Shown here one piece after another: positions 17,948 through 26,039 of a stretch of 64,000 bases of DNA. A model generated the notes under the pieces. The model saw nothing but the letters and a program-made list of their open reading frames with translations, was not told the origin of the DNA and searched no databases. Within the stretch, counting starts at the first letter, position 1, and the number at the start of each line of letters is the position of its first letter. This DNA is from Faucicola tetraodonis (GTDB lineage: Bacteria > Pseudomonadota > Gammaproteobacteria > Pseudomonadales > Moraxellaceae): NCBI GenBank assembly GCA_032017425.1, contig DALZPW010000009.1; one strand, written 5' to 3'. The position numbers were made by a program, and so were the translations under genes.

Positions 17948-18766
17948 CTAAAACTGAAAATTCGTCAAATCGACTTGTTTACCCGTCCAAAGCGCAAAAC
18001 TTAATGCCCCTTGATTAACCAGCATTCCCAAGCCATCCGAGGTTTTGGCATGTTTCGCTTTAAAAAAGTCCAAAAACGCGGATGGTTTGCCATACATCAT
18101 GTCATAGGCAAAATCGACCGTCATATCCTTAGCGAACGGCAAGGTGTCACCGCTTAGACCTATCGACGTTGCATTGATAATCACCTCAATATCGTTGGGC
18201 AAATCCGTCAAACTTGAAAAGGTGAGCTTATCGGTATCAAATAATCGGGTTAAATTCTCTGCCTTTTCTACTGTGCGATTGGCAATATGCAGCGATTTTA
18301 CTTGCGCATCTAGCAACGGCAAAATCGCGCCACGAGTCGCCCCACCTGCCCCCAAAATAGCAACATTTGCGTCTTTTAACCTGACGCCTTGCGACAATAA
18401 ATCCGCCACCAAACCGCGACCATCGGTATTGTCGCCATACAGTTTGCCCGCTTTGAGGGCAAGGGTATTGACTGCACCCGCCAAGCGCGCGTATTCAGAT
18501 AGCTCACCGCGCTGCTGGCACAGCGAAAATGCCATCTCTTTAAAAGGTACGGTCACATTTGCCCCTGTGCCACCACCTGCAAAAAATGCTTCGATGACAG
18601 CGGTAAAGCTGTCGACATCGTTGGGACAATATTGGCGTTGGTAAGACAAGGTGATGCCAGTTTGTTTGGCAAAGGCTTGGTGCAAATCAGGCGATTTGCT
18701 ATGGGCAATCGGATTGCCGATTACCATGCAATGATAACGGACGTTTGAATCAGGAATTGATGACAT
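17948..18766 (-). CDS. aroE: Shikimate dehydrogenase
   Basis: AroE reduces 3-dehydroshikimate to shikimate with NADPH in aromatic amino acid synthesis. The 272-residue protein has the substrate site near GNPIAHSKSP, the catalytic lysine in NVTVPFKE, the conserved DNTDGRG, and the nucleotide fold VAILGAGGATRG. Start is ATG 18766 (MSSIPDS); an upstream extension to 18811 is possible but not family-like. It is a monocistronic minus-strand gene. Confidence 0.96.
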   Translation of the reverse strand: MSSIPDSNVRYHCMVIGNPIAHSKSPDLHQAFAKQTGITLSYQRQYCPNDVDSFTAVIEAFFAGGGTGANVTVPFKEMAFSLCQQRGELSEYARLAGAVNTLALKAGKLYGDNTDGRGLVADLLSQGVRLKDANVAILGAGGATRGAILPLLDAQVKSLHIANRTVEKAENLTRLFDTDKLTFSSLTDLPNDIEVIINATSIGLSGDTLPFAKDMTVDFAYDMMYGKPSAFLDFFKAKHAKTSDGLGMLVNQGALSFALWTGKQVDLTNFQF

Positions 18767-18844
18767 GGGAAAACCTATAATACGATGAGCAAAATTACCA
18801 ATTCCCCTCACTTTACAATAACTGTAGCTGCTATATCAATGCTG

Positions 18845-18889
18845 GGTTTTGATTGGCTAGGTTTTGATTGGCTAGGTTATGATTGGGTG
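18845..18889. repeat. 15-bp tandem repeat, three copies
   Basis: GGTTTTGATTGGCTA at 18845-18859 and 18860-18874 is perfect; the third unit GGTTATGATTGGGTG (18875-18889) is degenerate. It lies between aroE and the divergent lipoprotein gene. Confidence 0.85.
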
Positions 18890-19007
18890 GATGTAAAGCG
18901 TAGCATTTCATCGATTCGGCTAAAAATAACAACAAAAGCATACTGTTAACTGCTGTCAATGCCTTGTTACAATGCGCTATCCACACCAACCCGTTATACA
19001 CTACACA

Positions 19008-19754
19008 ATGAAGCTAATTGCCCGCAAACCGCTTTTTTTACCGCGTCAAAACTGCTCAGAACATCCGATAGGCGCTACTCAAAAAGGCGCTACCCAAAAT
19101 AAACCCACTTGGCCAAAAAATCTTGGCGGGGGGTGCATTATTCTAACACTCACCTTAACTGGCTGTGATAAGGTCAAACAAATCGCCTCACAACGCAATG
19201 CCAGTGTGACCGCTAGCACTATCGCATCGACCACAGCCACCAGTCCGTCTATCAACCCTACCTCGCAGCCAACGCCTGTGGTCTATCCCATCAATCAATG
19301 GCAGCAACAAACGCTGGCAAACAAAGTCAGTATCCACGATACCGAAGCTGTGACGTTACTGTTAGGTCAACCTATCAGCATTGATAAGCAAAGTTTGGAC
19401 TACCGAAGCAATGTGGCAAGTAAATATAGTTTTGCCAAAACCAGTGAGCCGTACTTTGATTTGCTTGATTCGCCTATGTATATCGAGTTACAGTGGTACT
19501 ATGCCAGTGCCTATGACAATGCCAGCGTTAAAAACATCAGCATCCAGCATGCCAAAACAGCGTTTCACCTGACCCAGCATTGGTTTGGGCAAGATGGCTC
19601 AGACATTGTTGCCCACATGGTGCAAGGACAGCCGATTAAAAATACGAGCTACCACGGAATTTTGGTAGAATTAGCACGCTGTGACAATTATCATTGTGAT
19701 TTGGTGGTCAGAAAACCCACTGTCACCGCCAAAACCGCTAAAAAAAGCGGCTAA
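19008..19754 (+). CDS. Putative lipoprotein, function unknown
   Basis: A 248-residue protein (from ATG 19008; another ATG at 18972 is in frame). The hydrophobic stretch CIILTLTLTGC ends in a lipobox-type cysteine at about residue 53, followed by a Ser/Thr/Ala-rich linker and a mixed domain with no motif I recognise. The region before the hydrophobic core is unusually long (about 40 residues) for a lipoprotein signal and contains a 15-base tandem duplication encoding GATQK/GATQN. Either the true start lies later, at a non-standard codon, or the leader is genuinely extended. It precedes pabC by about 60 bases. Confidence 0.55.
   Translation: MKLIARKPLFLPRQNCSEHPIGATQKGATQNKPTWPKNLGGGCIILTLTLTGCDKVKQIASQRNASVTASTIASTTATSPSINPTSQPTPVVYPINQWQQQTLANKVSIHDTEAVTLLLGQPISIDKQSLDYRSNVASKYSFAKTSEPYFDLLDSPMYIELQWYYASAYDNASVKNISIQHAKTAFHLTQHWFGQDGSDIVAHMVQGQPIKNTSYHGILVELARCDNYHCDLVVRKPTVTAKTAKKSG
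19071..19100. repeat. 15-bp in-frame tandem duplication
   Basis: GGCGCTACTCAAAAA (19071-19085) is followed by GGCGCTACCCAAAAT (19086-19100). It adds five residues to the leader of the lipoprotein. Confidence 0.8.
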
Positions 19755-19813
19755 TTGATGCGGCTTTCACTGTATACAGTTAACTATTAATTTAATCAAG
19801 TAGCCAAATAACC

Positions 19814-20755
19814 ATGTGGTATTCATTATCTGATGCTCAGTATGCCAAGCAAACGCCAATCACCGCTATCGATATTGATTCACGGGTCATAGCGTATGGT
19901 GATGGGTTCTGTACCACCATGGCGGTGGTTGCAGGACAAATCAATTGGCTCAGTTACCACTTAGATAGAATCGACGAGAGTGCCCATGCGTTACAACTCA
20001 ATTTAACCAACGCGGACTTAGATGCAGCCAATTTAGACGCCTTCAATTTAGACGCCGCCAATTTAGAATCCCCCAATCACACTATCCGCGCATACTTTAA
20101 TAGCCAGTTAGCCAATTTTGCTAAAACCCTCAATCACGGTATGCTCAAGCTGATAGTCTGCCGAAAAAACCAACCTATCAAAGGCTATGGATTTTGTAAC
20201 TCTGAATTTGACGCTTTTATTAAGCTTATGCCCACGGATAAGCCATTATCACAGCAGGCCAATCAAGTTATCATCCAACCTGCCGCTACCGCGATTTGTC
20301 TTACGCAGCAAATTGCGTGTCTACCAAAACCCTTGGCAGGACTTAAGCTACTAAACGCCCAAGATAAAGTGATGACAAGTCACGAGCTGTGGCAGCACCA
20401 AACCCAAAATGCACAAATGATTGATGGGCTGGTGCAAGATGTGATGGGGCATTGGGTAGAAGGTACTTTTTGCAATGTGTTTTATCAGCTTAATCATGAA
20501 AACGTGTGGTACACACCGCCCATCAACCGTTCGGGCGTCAAAGGGGTGATGCGGCAGGTGCTATTGGCTAAGTTTGCCCAGTCCGATAGGGCGCATAAGG
20601 AGCGATATTTAGCCAGCGAGGAGTTAGCCAATATCACAAGCTTGTTCTTTTGCAATGCTGTACGCGGGATTTTGCCCATTGAAGCATTGGTGTTACCTAA
20701 TGGGCAGTCAACCGCGCTTGATTTGACCCCAATCTATGCGCAAAAATTCACTTAA
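19814..20755 (+). CDS. pabC: Aminodeoxychorismate lyase with a pentapeptide-like insert
   Basis: PabC releases pyruvate from 4-amino-4-deoxychorismate to give p-aminobenzoate for folate (substrate of FolP, also here). The 313-residue protein is a class IV PLP aminotransferase-fold enzyme: N-terminal DIDSRVIAYGDGFCTTM, the lysine-containing LKLLNAQDKV, and VEGTFCNVFYQL. It sits directly before mltG and tmk, the standard order. Residues 63-87 are an insertion of five pentapeptide units (NLTNA, DLDAA, NLDAF, NLDAA, NLESP) encoded by 15-base tandem repeats, placed where other PabC proteins have a short surface loop after the HLDRI helix. Confidence 0.9.
   Translation: MWYSLSDAQYAKQTPITAIDIDSRVIAYGDGFCTTMAVVAGQINWLSYHLDRIDESAHALQLNLTNADLDAANLDAFNLDAANLESPNHTIRAYFNSQLANFAKTLNHGMLKLIVCRKNQPIKGYGFCNSEFDAFIKLMPTDKPLSQQANQVIIQPAATAICLTQQIACLPKPLAGLKLLNAQDKVMTSHELWQHQTQNAQMIDGLVQDVMGHWVEGTFCNVFYQLNHENVWYTPPINRSGVKGVMRQVLLAKFAQSDRAHKERYLASEELANITSLFFCNAVRGILPIEALVLPNGQSTALDLTPIYAQKFT
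20000..20074. repeat. Five 15-bp in-frame tandem units inside pabC
   Basis: Units start at 20000, 20015, 20030, 20045 and 20060. The clearest are AATTTAGACGCCTTC and AATTTAGACGCCGCC. Each encodes one (N/D)-L-x-x-x unit. Confidence 0.85.
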
Positions 20756-20841
20756 ATCCTGTTGCTGGTAACTAAAAAAAATTGCTATTTTTGTCATTAA
20801 TTGTTAAATTCTCGCTAATTGAGTCAATATAAGCTTTCTCT

Positions 20842-22143
20842 ATGAACGACCAATCTGATAATAATATGGCTAGTAACTCAGACGGTTCTGAGCATCATCC
20901 TATTCAGCCCAATGACGTCCCTCACGCCGCGGATATTCCAGACTCTCAATTGCAGGACAATCATAGCAAAGACAAGAATATCAAAGATAAGGGCAGCAAA
21001 GACGATAATAGTAACAACGTCAATATTAACGATGCTTGCCTGATTAATCGTTCAACGCGAGAATTCAATGACAACATCACCGGTAGAAACAAAAAAAATA
21101 AATACCGTCTACTGGGGCTAGTGGGGTTTATTGTATTGGTGCTAGGCTGGTTGTTATTTGCTTGGTATAACACCTTATATGGCACTATCACCCAACCAAA
21201 GCAGATGGTGACTATCAATAAAGGTCAAACCTACTATGCGCTGGTAGACGACTGGGATAAAAAGAAAAAGCTGTTCGTCGCGCCACTTGCCAAACTATAT
21301 ATCAAAATGACGGTGGATAAACCGCTTCATCCAGGGGTCTATCAACTGCCTGAAAATCCAAGTTTTGCCAATTATTTAGCCATGCTACAACAAGGTGAAA
21401 AAGTCGCTTTTATCAAAGTGCAAATCATTGAAGGCAAAACAGCCAAAGAGTTATATCAACATTTGATGGACAACAAAGGGATTAAAAACGAAGTTATTCA
21501 TGGTAGCAAAGTTGACGTTGACAAACTTGGGCTCAATATCCCTGCTGACTATCACCCGAATGGCAACCTTGAAGGTTGGTTCTCACCGGACACCTATTAT
21601 TTCAATGAAGGCAGTAGCGATAAAAAAGTGCTAACGGATTTATTTACCCGTCAACACAAAGCGCTGATGGAAAATTGGAACAATCGCCAAGCCAATCTGC
21701 CGTACAAAACACCGTATGAAGCGCTGATTATGGCATCGATTATTGAAAAAGAAACCAGTGTCGAAAGCGAGCGTGGTGAAGTGGCAGGCGTGTTCGTTAA
21801 TCGTCTGAAGAAAAACATGCGCCTGCAAACCGACCCCACCGTGATTTATGGCATGGGCGATCGTTACGATGGCAATATTCGCAAATCTGACCTTGAAGAA
21901 AAAACCGCTTATAACACCTATCAGATTGACGGCTTACCACCGACACCGATTGCCTTGCCAAGTATTGCATCCATTAAAGCGGCACTCCACCCAAATCAAA
22001 CCGATTCGCTATATTTTGTGGCAACGGGCAATGGCGGTCATAAATTTACCAGTAATTTAGAAGACCATAACCAAGCGGTGCAAGATTATCTGCGGGTGAT
22101 GCGTGAAAAACGCGCCAGCCAAAACAGCCAATTAGGTCAGTAA
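20842..22143 (+). CDS. mltG: Endolytic murein transglycosylase MltG
   Basis: MltG cuts nascent glycan strands next to the membrane and helps set their length. The 433-residue protein has a hydrophilic Asp/Asn/Lys-rich cytoplasmic N-terminus of about 90 residues (longer than in E. coli), one membrane segment (LLGLVGFIVLVLGWLLFAW, about residues 92-110), a LysM-like region and the YceG domain. The catalytic region is ASIIEKET, with E302 or E304 as catalytic glutamate, followed by VNRLKKNMRLQTDPTVIYG. It lies between pabC and tmk, likely one operon. Confidence 0.95.
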   Translation: MNDQSDNNMASNSDGSEHHPIQPNDVPHAADIPDSQLQDNHSKDKNIKDKGSKDDNSNNVNINDACLINRSTREFNDNITGRNKKNKYRLLGLVGFIVLVLGWLLFAWYNTLYGTITQPKQMVTINKGQTYYALVDDWDKKKKLFVAPLAKLYIKMTVDKPLHPGVYQLPENPSFANYLAMLQQGEKVAFIKVQIIEGKTAKELYQHLMDNKGIKNEVIHGSKVDVDKLGLNIPADYHPNGNLEGWFSPDTYYFNEGSSDKKVLTDLFTRQHKALMENWNNRQANLPYKTPYEALIMASIIEKETSVESERGEVAGVFVNRLKKNMRLQTDPTVIYGMGDRYDGNIRKSDLEEKTAYNTYQIDGLPPTPIALPSIASIKAALHPNQTDSLYFVATGNGGHKFTSNLEDHNQAVQDYLRVMREKRASQNSQLGQ

Positions 22144-22155
22144 AAAACGATACCC

Positions 22156-22800
22156 ATGCAAACAGCCGCAAAAGCCCCCATTAGCCAAAAATTTATCTCA
22201 TTTGAAGGTACCGAAGGGGTGGGTAAGTCCACCTTGATTGCCAATGTCGCAGCGCATTTGACCGCGCAAGGCATCGACTTTATCCAGACCCGTGAACCGG
22301 GCGGCAGTCCGTTTGCTGAGCAGTTACGCGCCATGTTACTTGACCCTGCAACCACCATGACAGAGGACAGTGAACTCTTATTGATGTTTGCGGCACGTGC
22401 CGATCATGTGGCGCAAGTGATTTTACCAGCGCTCGCTCAGGGTAAATGGGTGCTGTGCGACCGCTTTACCGATTCCACCATTGCCTATCAAGGGTTTGGG
22501 CGCAAACGGGGCGATAGGGCAGAACTTAGCAAAATTGAATTATTGATTAGGCAGTTTGTGGCAAAAATGCCAGATATGACCATTTGGCTAGATTTACCGG
22601 TGACAGAAGGGATGAGCCGTGCCAAAAATCGCGGCAAACTAGACCGCTTTGAGCAAAATCAGCTAGCGTTTTTTGAGCGGGTGCATCAAGGATTTGCTTA
22701 TCAAGCAGCGCAGCAACCGCAGCGCGTCAAACGCATTGATGCGCAGGGTACACCTGATGAAGTGTTGGCAAAAGTTTTGAGTGAGATTAATATAGGCTAG
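22156..22800 (+). CDS. tmk: Thymidylate kinase
   Basis: Tmk phosphorylates dTMP to dTDP. The 214-residue protein has the P-loop FEGTEGVGKST near the N-terminus, the DR(Y/F) motif in CDRFTDSTIAYQG, and the lid region. It starts 12 bases after mltG, so is probably co-transcribed. In many relatives holB follows; here the next genes are a small AT-rich cassette on the other strand. Confidence 0.97.
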   Translation: MQTAAKAPISQKFISFEGTEGVGKSTLIANVAAHLTAQGIDFIQTREPGGSPFAEQLRAMLLDPATTMTEDSELLLMFAARADHVAQVILPALAQGKWVLCDRFTDSTIAYQGFGRKRGDRAELSKIELLIRQFVAKMPDMTIWLDLPVTEGMSRAKNRGKLDRFEQNQLAFFERVHQGFAYQAAQQPQRVKRIDAQGTPDEVLAKVLSEINIG

Positions 22801-22820
22801 TGAAATATGGGGGTTACCCA

Positions 22821-23039
22821 TTATTTCTTTAAAGTAATCCATACTACAAATGCAATGATAAGTAAGCCTCCAATAAACTGTCCCACTGATGGAAACATGG
22901 TTGCAGGCCAGATTAACCCACGCCCCAAATTATAAGCAAAGCCTTTGTAATGATATTTACCGAAGAAAGTACTATAAATTGTATAAATAAAGCCAATGCT
23001 GAAATAAATAGCAAATAGCAATGATTTCAAATTTTTCAT
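22821..23039 (-). CDS. Small membrane protein, unknown function
   Basis: A 72-residue protein with two predicted membrane segments: about residues 5-23 (SLLFAIYFSIGFIYTIYS) and 52-69 (VGQFIGGLLIIAFVVWIT). I do not recognise a family. Its ATG overlaps the stop of the 43-residue gene upstream (TAATG), which implies translational coupling. It is in an AT-rich accessory cassette between tmk and nadB. Confidence 0.55.
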   Translation of the reverse strand: MKNLKSLLFAIYFSIGFIYTIYSTFFGKYHYKGFAYNLGRGLIWPATMFPSVGQFIGGLLIIAFVVWITLKK

Positions 23040-23170
23040 TATTTAACTCCCAATAAAAATTTAATTAATCCAATAAATAGCCATAAACCAAGTACAAAGA
23101 AAATGCCACCAAATCCAAGAAGCCATATCCAAAATCCAGCTAGTAATATTAAGCCAATAATAAATCTCAC
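23039..23170 (-). CDS. Tiny hydrophobic protein (43 aa), unknown function
   Basis: A 43-codon gene starting with GTG at 23170 and ending with TAA sharing one base with the next ATG at 23039. Nearly the whole peptide is hydrophobic: IIGLILLAGFWIWLLGF, then FFVLGLWLFIGLIKFLL, consistent with one or two membrane helices and a basic C-terminus. The support is a strong ribosome site (AAGGA, 7-base spacer) and the TAATG junction with the 72-residue gene. No family is recognised. The small size invites comparison with type I toxins or small membrane modulators, but nothing shows toxicity. Confidence 0.5.
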   Translation of the reverse strand: MRFIIGLILLAGFWIWLLGFGGIFFVLGLWLFIGLIKFLLGVK

Positions 23171-23193
23171 TTCTTAATCCTTAATTGATTTGA

Positions 23194-23454
23194 TTAGTTT
23201 TTGTCACATTGGGCAGCATACTTAAATAATTTGTCATTAAAATCATTAGGTACATAGCCTGTTTCGCCCATTTTTTCTAGGACTTTTTCACCGTAATCAT
23301 CTTCAATTTTGTCATATACGCACTTACATACATCTTCTCCCATGCCGCCTGTAGCATAGTTACATCCTTGCATAAACTCTTTTTCTACCTTACTGGCACA
23401 GCCTACCAAGGCGAAGATAGGTAGGAACACAACTATTCTAAAAAATGTTTTCAT
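23194..23454 (-). CDS. Small cysteine-rich lipoprotein
   Basis: An 86-residue protein with a lipoprotein signal peptide: MKTFFRIVVFLPIFALVGC, lipidated cysteine at residue 19. The mature part of 68 residues has four further cysteines (in QGCNY, DVCKCVY and AQCDKN), which could form two disulfides. I do not recognise a family. It is the first gene of the minus-strand trio and is divergent from the XRE regulator, with a repeat-containing region between them. Confidence 0.65.
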   Translation of the reverse strand: MKTFFRIVVFLPIFALVGCASKVEKEFMQGCNYATGGMGEDVCKCVYDKIEDDYGEKVLEKMGETGYVPNDFNDKLFKYAAQCDKN

Positions 23455-23468
23455 TCTAACCCTCCAAA

Positions 23469-23500
23469 TATCCCAAAATAGAATTATCCTAAAATGGGAT
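23469..23500. promoter_or_regulatory. Candidate operator between lipoprotein and XRE genes
   Basis: TATCCCAAAAT (23469) and TATCCTAAAAT (23485) form a direct repeat with a 16-base period, and ATCCCA (23470-23475) is the inverse of TGGGAT (23495-23500). Such spaced repeats between divergent genes are typical binding sites of an autoregulating XRE protein; binding is inferred only. Confidence 0.35.
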
Positions 23501-23510
23501 TATTGCTTAA

Positions 23511-23783
23511 ATGTTTAAAAACATCAATCTATTTGTAAACATTTTATATGTTATTTCGAAAACAATTCACCAACCGATATATGATGAGCTCATTAAGGCA
23601 TTGATAAAGGCGAGAAAAGAAGCCAAGCTAACCCAGCAACAAGTTGCTGACTTACTTGGAAAACCACAGTCTTATGTCGCTAAAATTGAAAATAAAGAAC
23701 GCAAACTCGATGTCATTGAATTGATACACTTTAGTGACATTTTAAAGATAAAAGCAAATACATTAATTGCCACTATTGAATGA
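23511..23783 (+). CDS. XRE-family transcriptional regulator
   Basis: A 90-residue DNA-binding protein with a Cro/C1-type helix-turn-helix at about residues 28-80: LIKARKEAKLTQQQVADLLGK, then PQSYVAKIENKERKLDVIELI. The N-terminal 25 residues lie before the domain; no alternative Met is available. It is divergent from the lipoprotein gene and is likely to regulate the small cassette and itself. A terminator follows. Confidence 0.8.
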   Translation: MFKNINLFVNILYVISKTIHQPIYDELIKALIKARKEAKLTQQQVADLLGKPQSYVAKIENKERKLDVIELIHFSDILKIKANTLIATIE

Positions 23784-23812
23784 AAAAAGGTACGATAAAC
23801 GCACCTTTTCAT
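23782..23812. terminator. Terminator between XRE gene and nadB
   Basis: GAAAAAAGGTACG and CGCACCTTTTC form a stem across a short loop between the convergent XRE and nadB genes. Confidence 0.55.
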
Positions 23813-23834
23813 TAATTGGTAACTTAAAGCAAAA

Positions 23835-25532
23835 TTAAGGCATAGATGGGGTTAAAATCACGTCTGCCGCGACTGGCAAAGTTTGCGGAAAGTCTTTGTT
23901 GTAATGCAGTCCGCGCGATTCGTGGCGACGTAGCGCCGAGCGCACAATCAGCTCAGAGACTAGCAGCAAATTACGCAATTCAATCAGATTTTTACTCACC
24001 ACAAAGTTGGCGTAGTAATCATTTACTTCTTGTTTTAACAATAAAATGCGGTTGAGTGCACGATGCAGGCGTTTATCCGAGCGCACAATACCAACGTAGT
24101 GCCACATGCTTTGGCGCAGCTCATCCCAGTTTTGCAGCACGATGACTTCTTCGTCAGGGTCGGCCACATCTTGGCTGTCCCAATCAGGGATAGTAGGAAT
24201 GGGGGGAACGCGATTTTCTGCAAACGCAGCGGCAATATGACGCGCTGCACTCATCCCGTACACAAAACACTCTAACAGCGAGTTACTCGCCATGCGATTG
24301 GCACCATGCAGACCCGTAAAGGACGTTTCGCCCATGGCATACAGATTGAACACGTCGGTTTGGGCGTTTTCATTGACCATCACCCCCCCACACGTGTAGT
24401 GAGCGGCGGGTACCACGGGGATTTTATCTTGGGTCATGTCAATGCCCAGCTCTAGTAGCCGCTCATATAACATAGGGAAATGACCTTTAATAAAGGCTGG
24501 TTCTTGATGGGTAATATCTAACCAAACATGACGTATTCCCAAACGCTTCATCTCAAAGTCGATGGCGCGAGCCACGATATCACGCGGTGCCAGCTCACCC
24601 CGTTCATCGAAGCGAAGCATAAAACGCTCACCTTCTGGGTGTTCTTTGGTTGCTGGCAGGCGCAGGTAGGCACCTTCACCGCGCATGGCTTCGGTGATTA
24701 AAAACGAACGCGCTTCTGGATGATAGAGACAAGTAGGATGAAACTGATTAAATTCCAAATTCGCAACGCGGCAACCTGCCCGCCATGCCATCGCGATACC
24801 ATCCCCCGTAGCAATATCTGGGTTGGATGTATATAAATACGCTTTTGATGCCCCGCCGCAGGCTAAGGCGATAAAGGGTGCGGTAAAGGTCAGCACTTGA
24901 TTGGTATTCAAATCAAGCGCATATAGCCCCACGGCACGATTGGGCTCGCTAATCGGACTGTAGTTGTGTTTGCTAAGTTTATGGGTGGTGATGACATCAA
25001 TGGCAGCGACATACTCAAACAGTTTGACATTCGGACATTGTTTGACACGTTTGGCTAACGAGGTAGAAATGGCCACCCCAGTGGCATCTGCCGCATGGAT
25101 GATACGACGTTTGGTATGACCACCTTCACGGGTCAGGTGCAAGGTTTCGTTCTCATCCAAGGTAAACTTGACACCTTGTTTGAGCAAAAACTCCACCGCT
25201 TCTCGGCTATGCTCTACCGTAAAACGTACCGCATCTTCATGGCAAAGACCTGCTCCTGCAATCAAGGTATCATCGACATGCTCATCAACCGAGTCATCAT
25301 CCGATAGTACTGCTGCCACGCCGCCTTGGGCATAAAAAGTGCTGGCTTCGGTGAGCTTGTCTTTTGCCAAAACCGCAATCGATAGATGGCTTGGCAAGGA
25401 TAAAGCTAACGATAAACCTGCGCCGCCACTGCCGACAATCACCACATCAAACGCGTGGCGATGGTTAGCCTGTGCTTGCGGCTGGAGAGTTTCTTTGATA
25501 GGGGAGTTTGACACATTAACGCTTGCTGTCAT
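23835..25532 (-). CDS. nadB: L-aspartate oxidase
   Basis: NadB oxidises L-aspartate to iminoaspartate with FAD, the first step of de novo NAD synthesis. The 565-residue protein has the dinucleotide fold DVVIVGSGGAGLS, the substrate region FYAQGGVAAVL, the REGGHTKRRI segment and TCGGVMVNENAQT, followed by the C-terminal helical domain. ATG 25532 is chosen over TTG 25550 because AAGGA lies 10 bases before the ATG. It has a long untranslated upstream region containing tandem repeats. Confidence 0.95.
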   Translation of the reverse strand: MTASVNVSNSPIKETLQPQAQANHRHAFDVVIVGSGGAGLSLALSLPSHLSIAVLAKDKLTEASTFYAQGGVAAVLSDDDSVDEHVDDTLIAGAGLCHEDAVRFTVEHSREAVEFLLKQGVKFTLDENETLHLTREGGHTKRRIIHAADATGVAISTSLAKRVKQCPNVKLFEYVAAIDVITTHKLSKHNYSPISEPNRAVGLYALDLNTNQVLTFTAPFIALACGGASKAYLYTSNPDIATGDGIAMAWRAGCRVANLEFNQFHPTCLYHPEARSFLITEAMRGEGAYLRLPATKEHPEGERFMLRFDERGELAPRDIVARAIDFEMKRLGIRHVWLDITHQEPAFIKGHFPMLYERLLELGIDMTQDKIPVVPAAHYTCGGVMVNENAQTDVFNLYAMGETSFTGLHGANRMASNSLLECFVYGMSAARHIAAAFAENRVPPIPTIPDWDSQDVADPDEEVIVLQNWDELRQSMWHYVGIVRSDKRLHRALNRILLLKQEVNDYYANFVVSKNLIELRNLLLVSELIVRSALRRHESRGLHYNKDFPQTLPVAADVILTPSMP

Positions 25533-26039
25533 AACGCTGACGTCCTTCAAATTAATGAGTTAAAGAGCCAAAAAATCTAAGCAAGCGCTGAGCAAATTGG
25601 GTCACCGTGCTACATTTAAAAGGCTGTGTTTAAAAGGCTATTTTAAAAGCTATGGTTAAAAGGCTATGGTTAAAAAGCCATGGGAAAATAAGCTATCATA
25701 TCAGCTTTTATAAATGATGGCGGATTTTTTCTATGGTTTGTTTTTTAAGTAGCTAGCCCATCTAAATAGCCCATGGTTAAGGCTAAACAGGGTACGACGT
25801 ATGCAAACGCGCTCGTCTTTGTTTTGCCGTCGCTGACAGACAATGGGGGAAAATGCAAAGTCAGGCGTTTTTTAAAGCAATTTAATACAAAAAACTCGCC
25901 TAGCTGTTAATCCATTTTTTGCGATATGATGATAGTTTAAATTGTCATATTCATCATTGCCATTTATAATGGGCGCTTTTTTTATACGTATTTGTCATGC
26001 AAATTATTGATTATTCAGTAAATTTAGGTAACGCTTGAT
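25533..26039. other. Repeat-bearing gap between nadB and a divergent gene
   Basis: About 500 bases between divergent genes. It contains the five-copy 14-base repeat, and otherwise no reading frame or RNA gene that I can support. A plus-strand TGCTACATT motif at 25608-25616 abuts the repeat. Confidence 0.5.
25615..25683. repeat. Five-copy 14-bp tandem repeat
   Basis: Units begin at 25615, 25629, 25642, 25656 and 25670, each TT(T)AAAAGGCTATGG or a close variant. The second unit is 13 bases. Confidence 0.85.
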
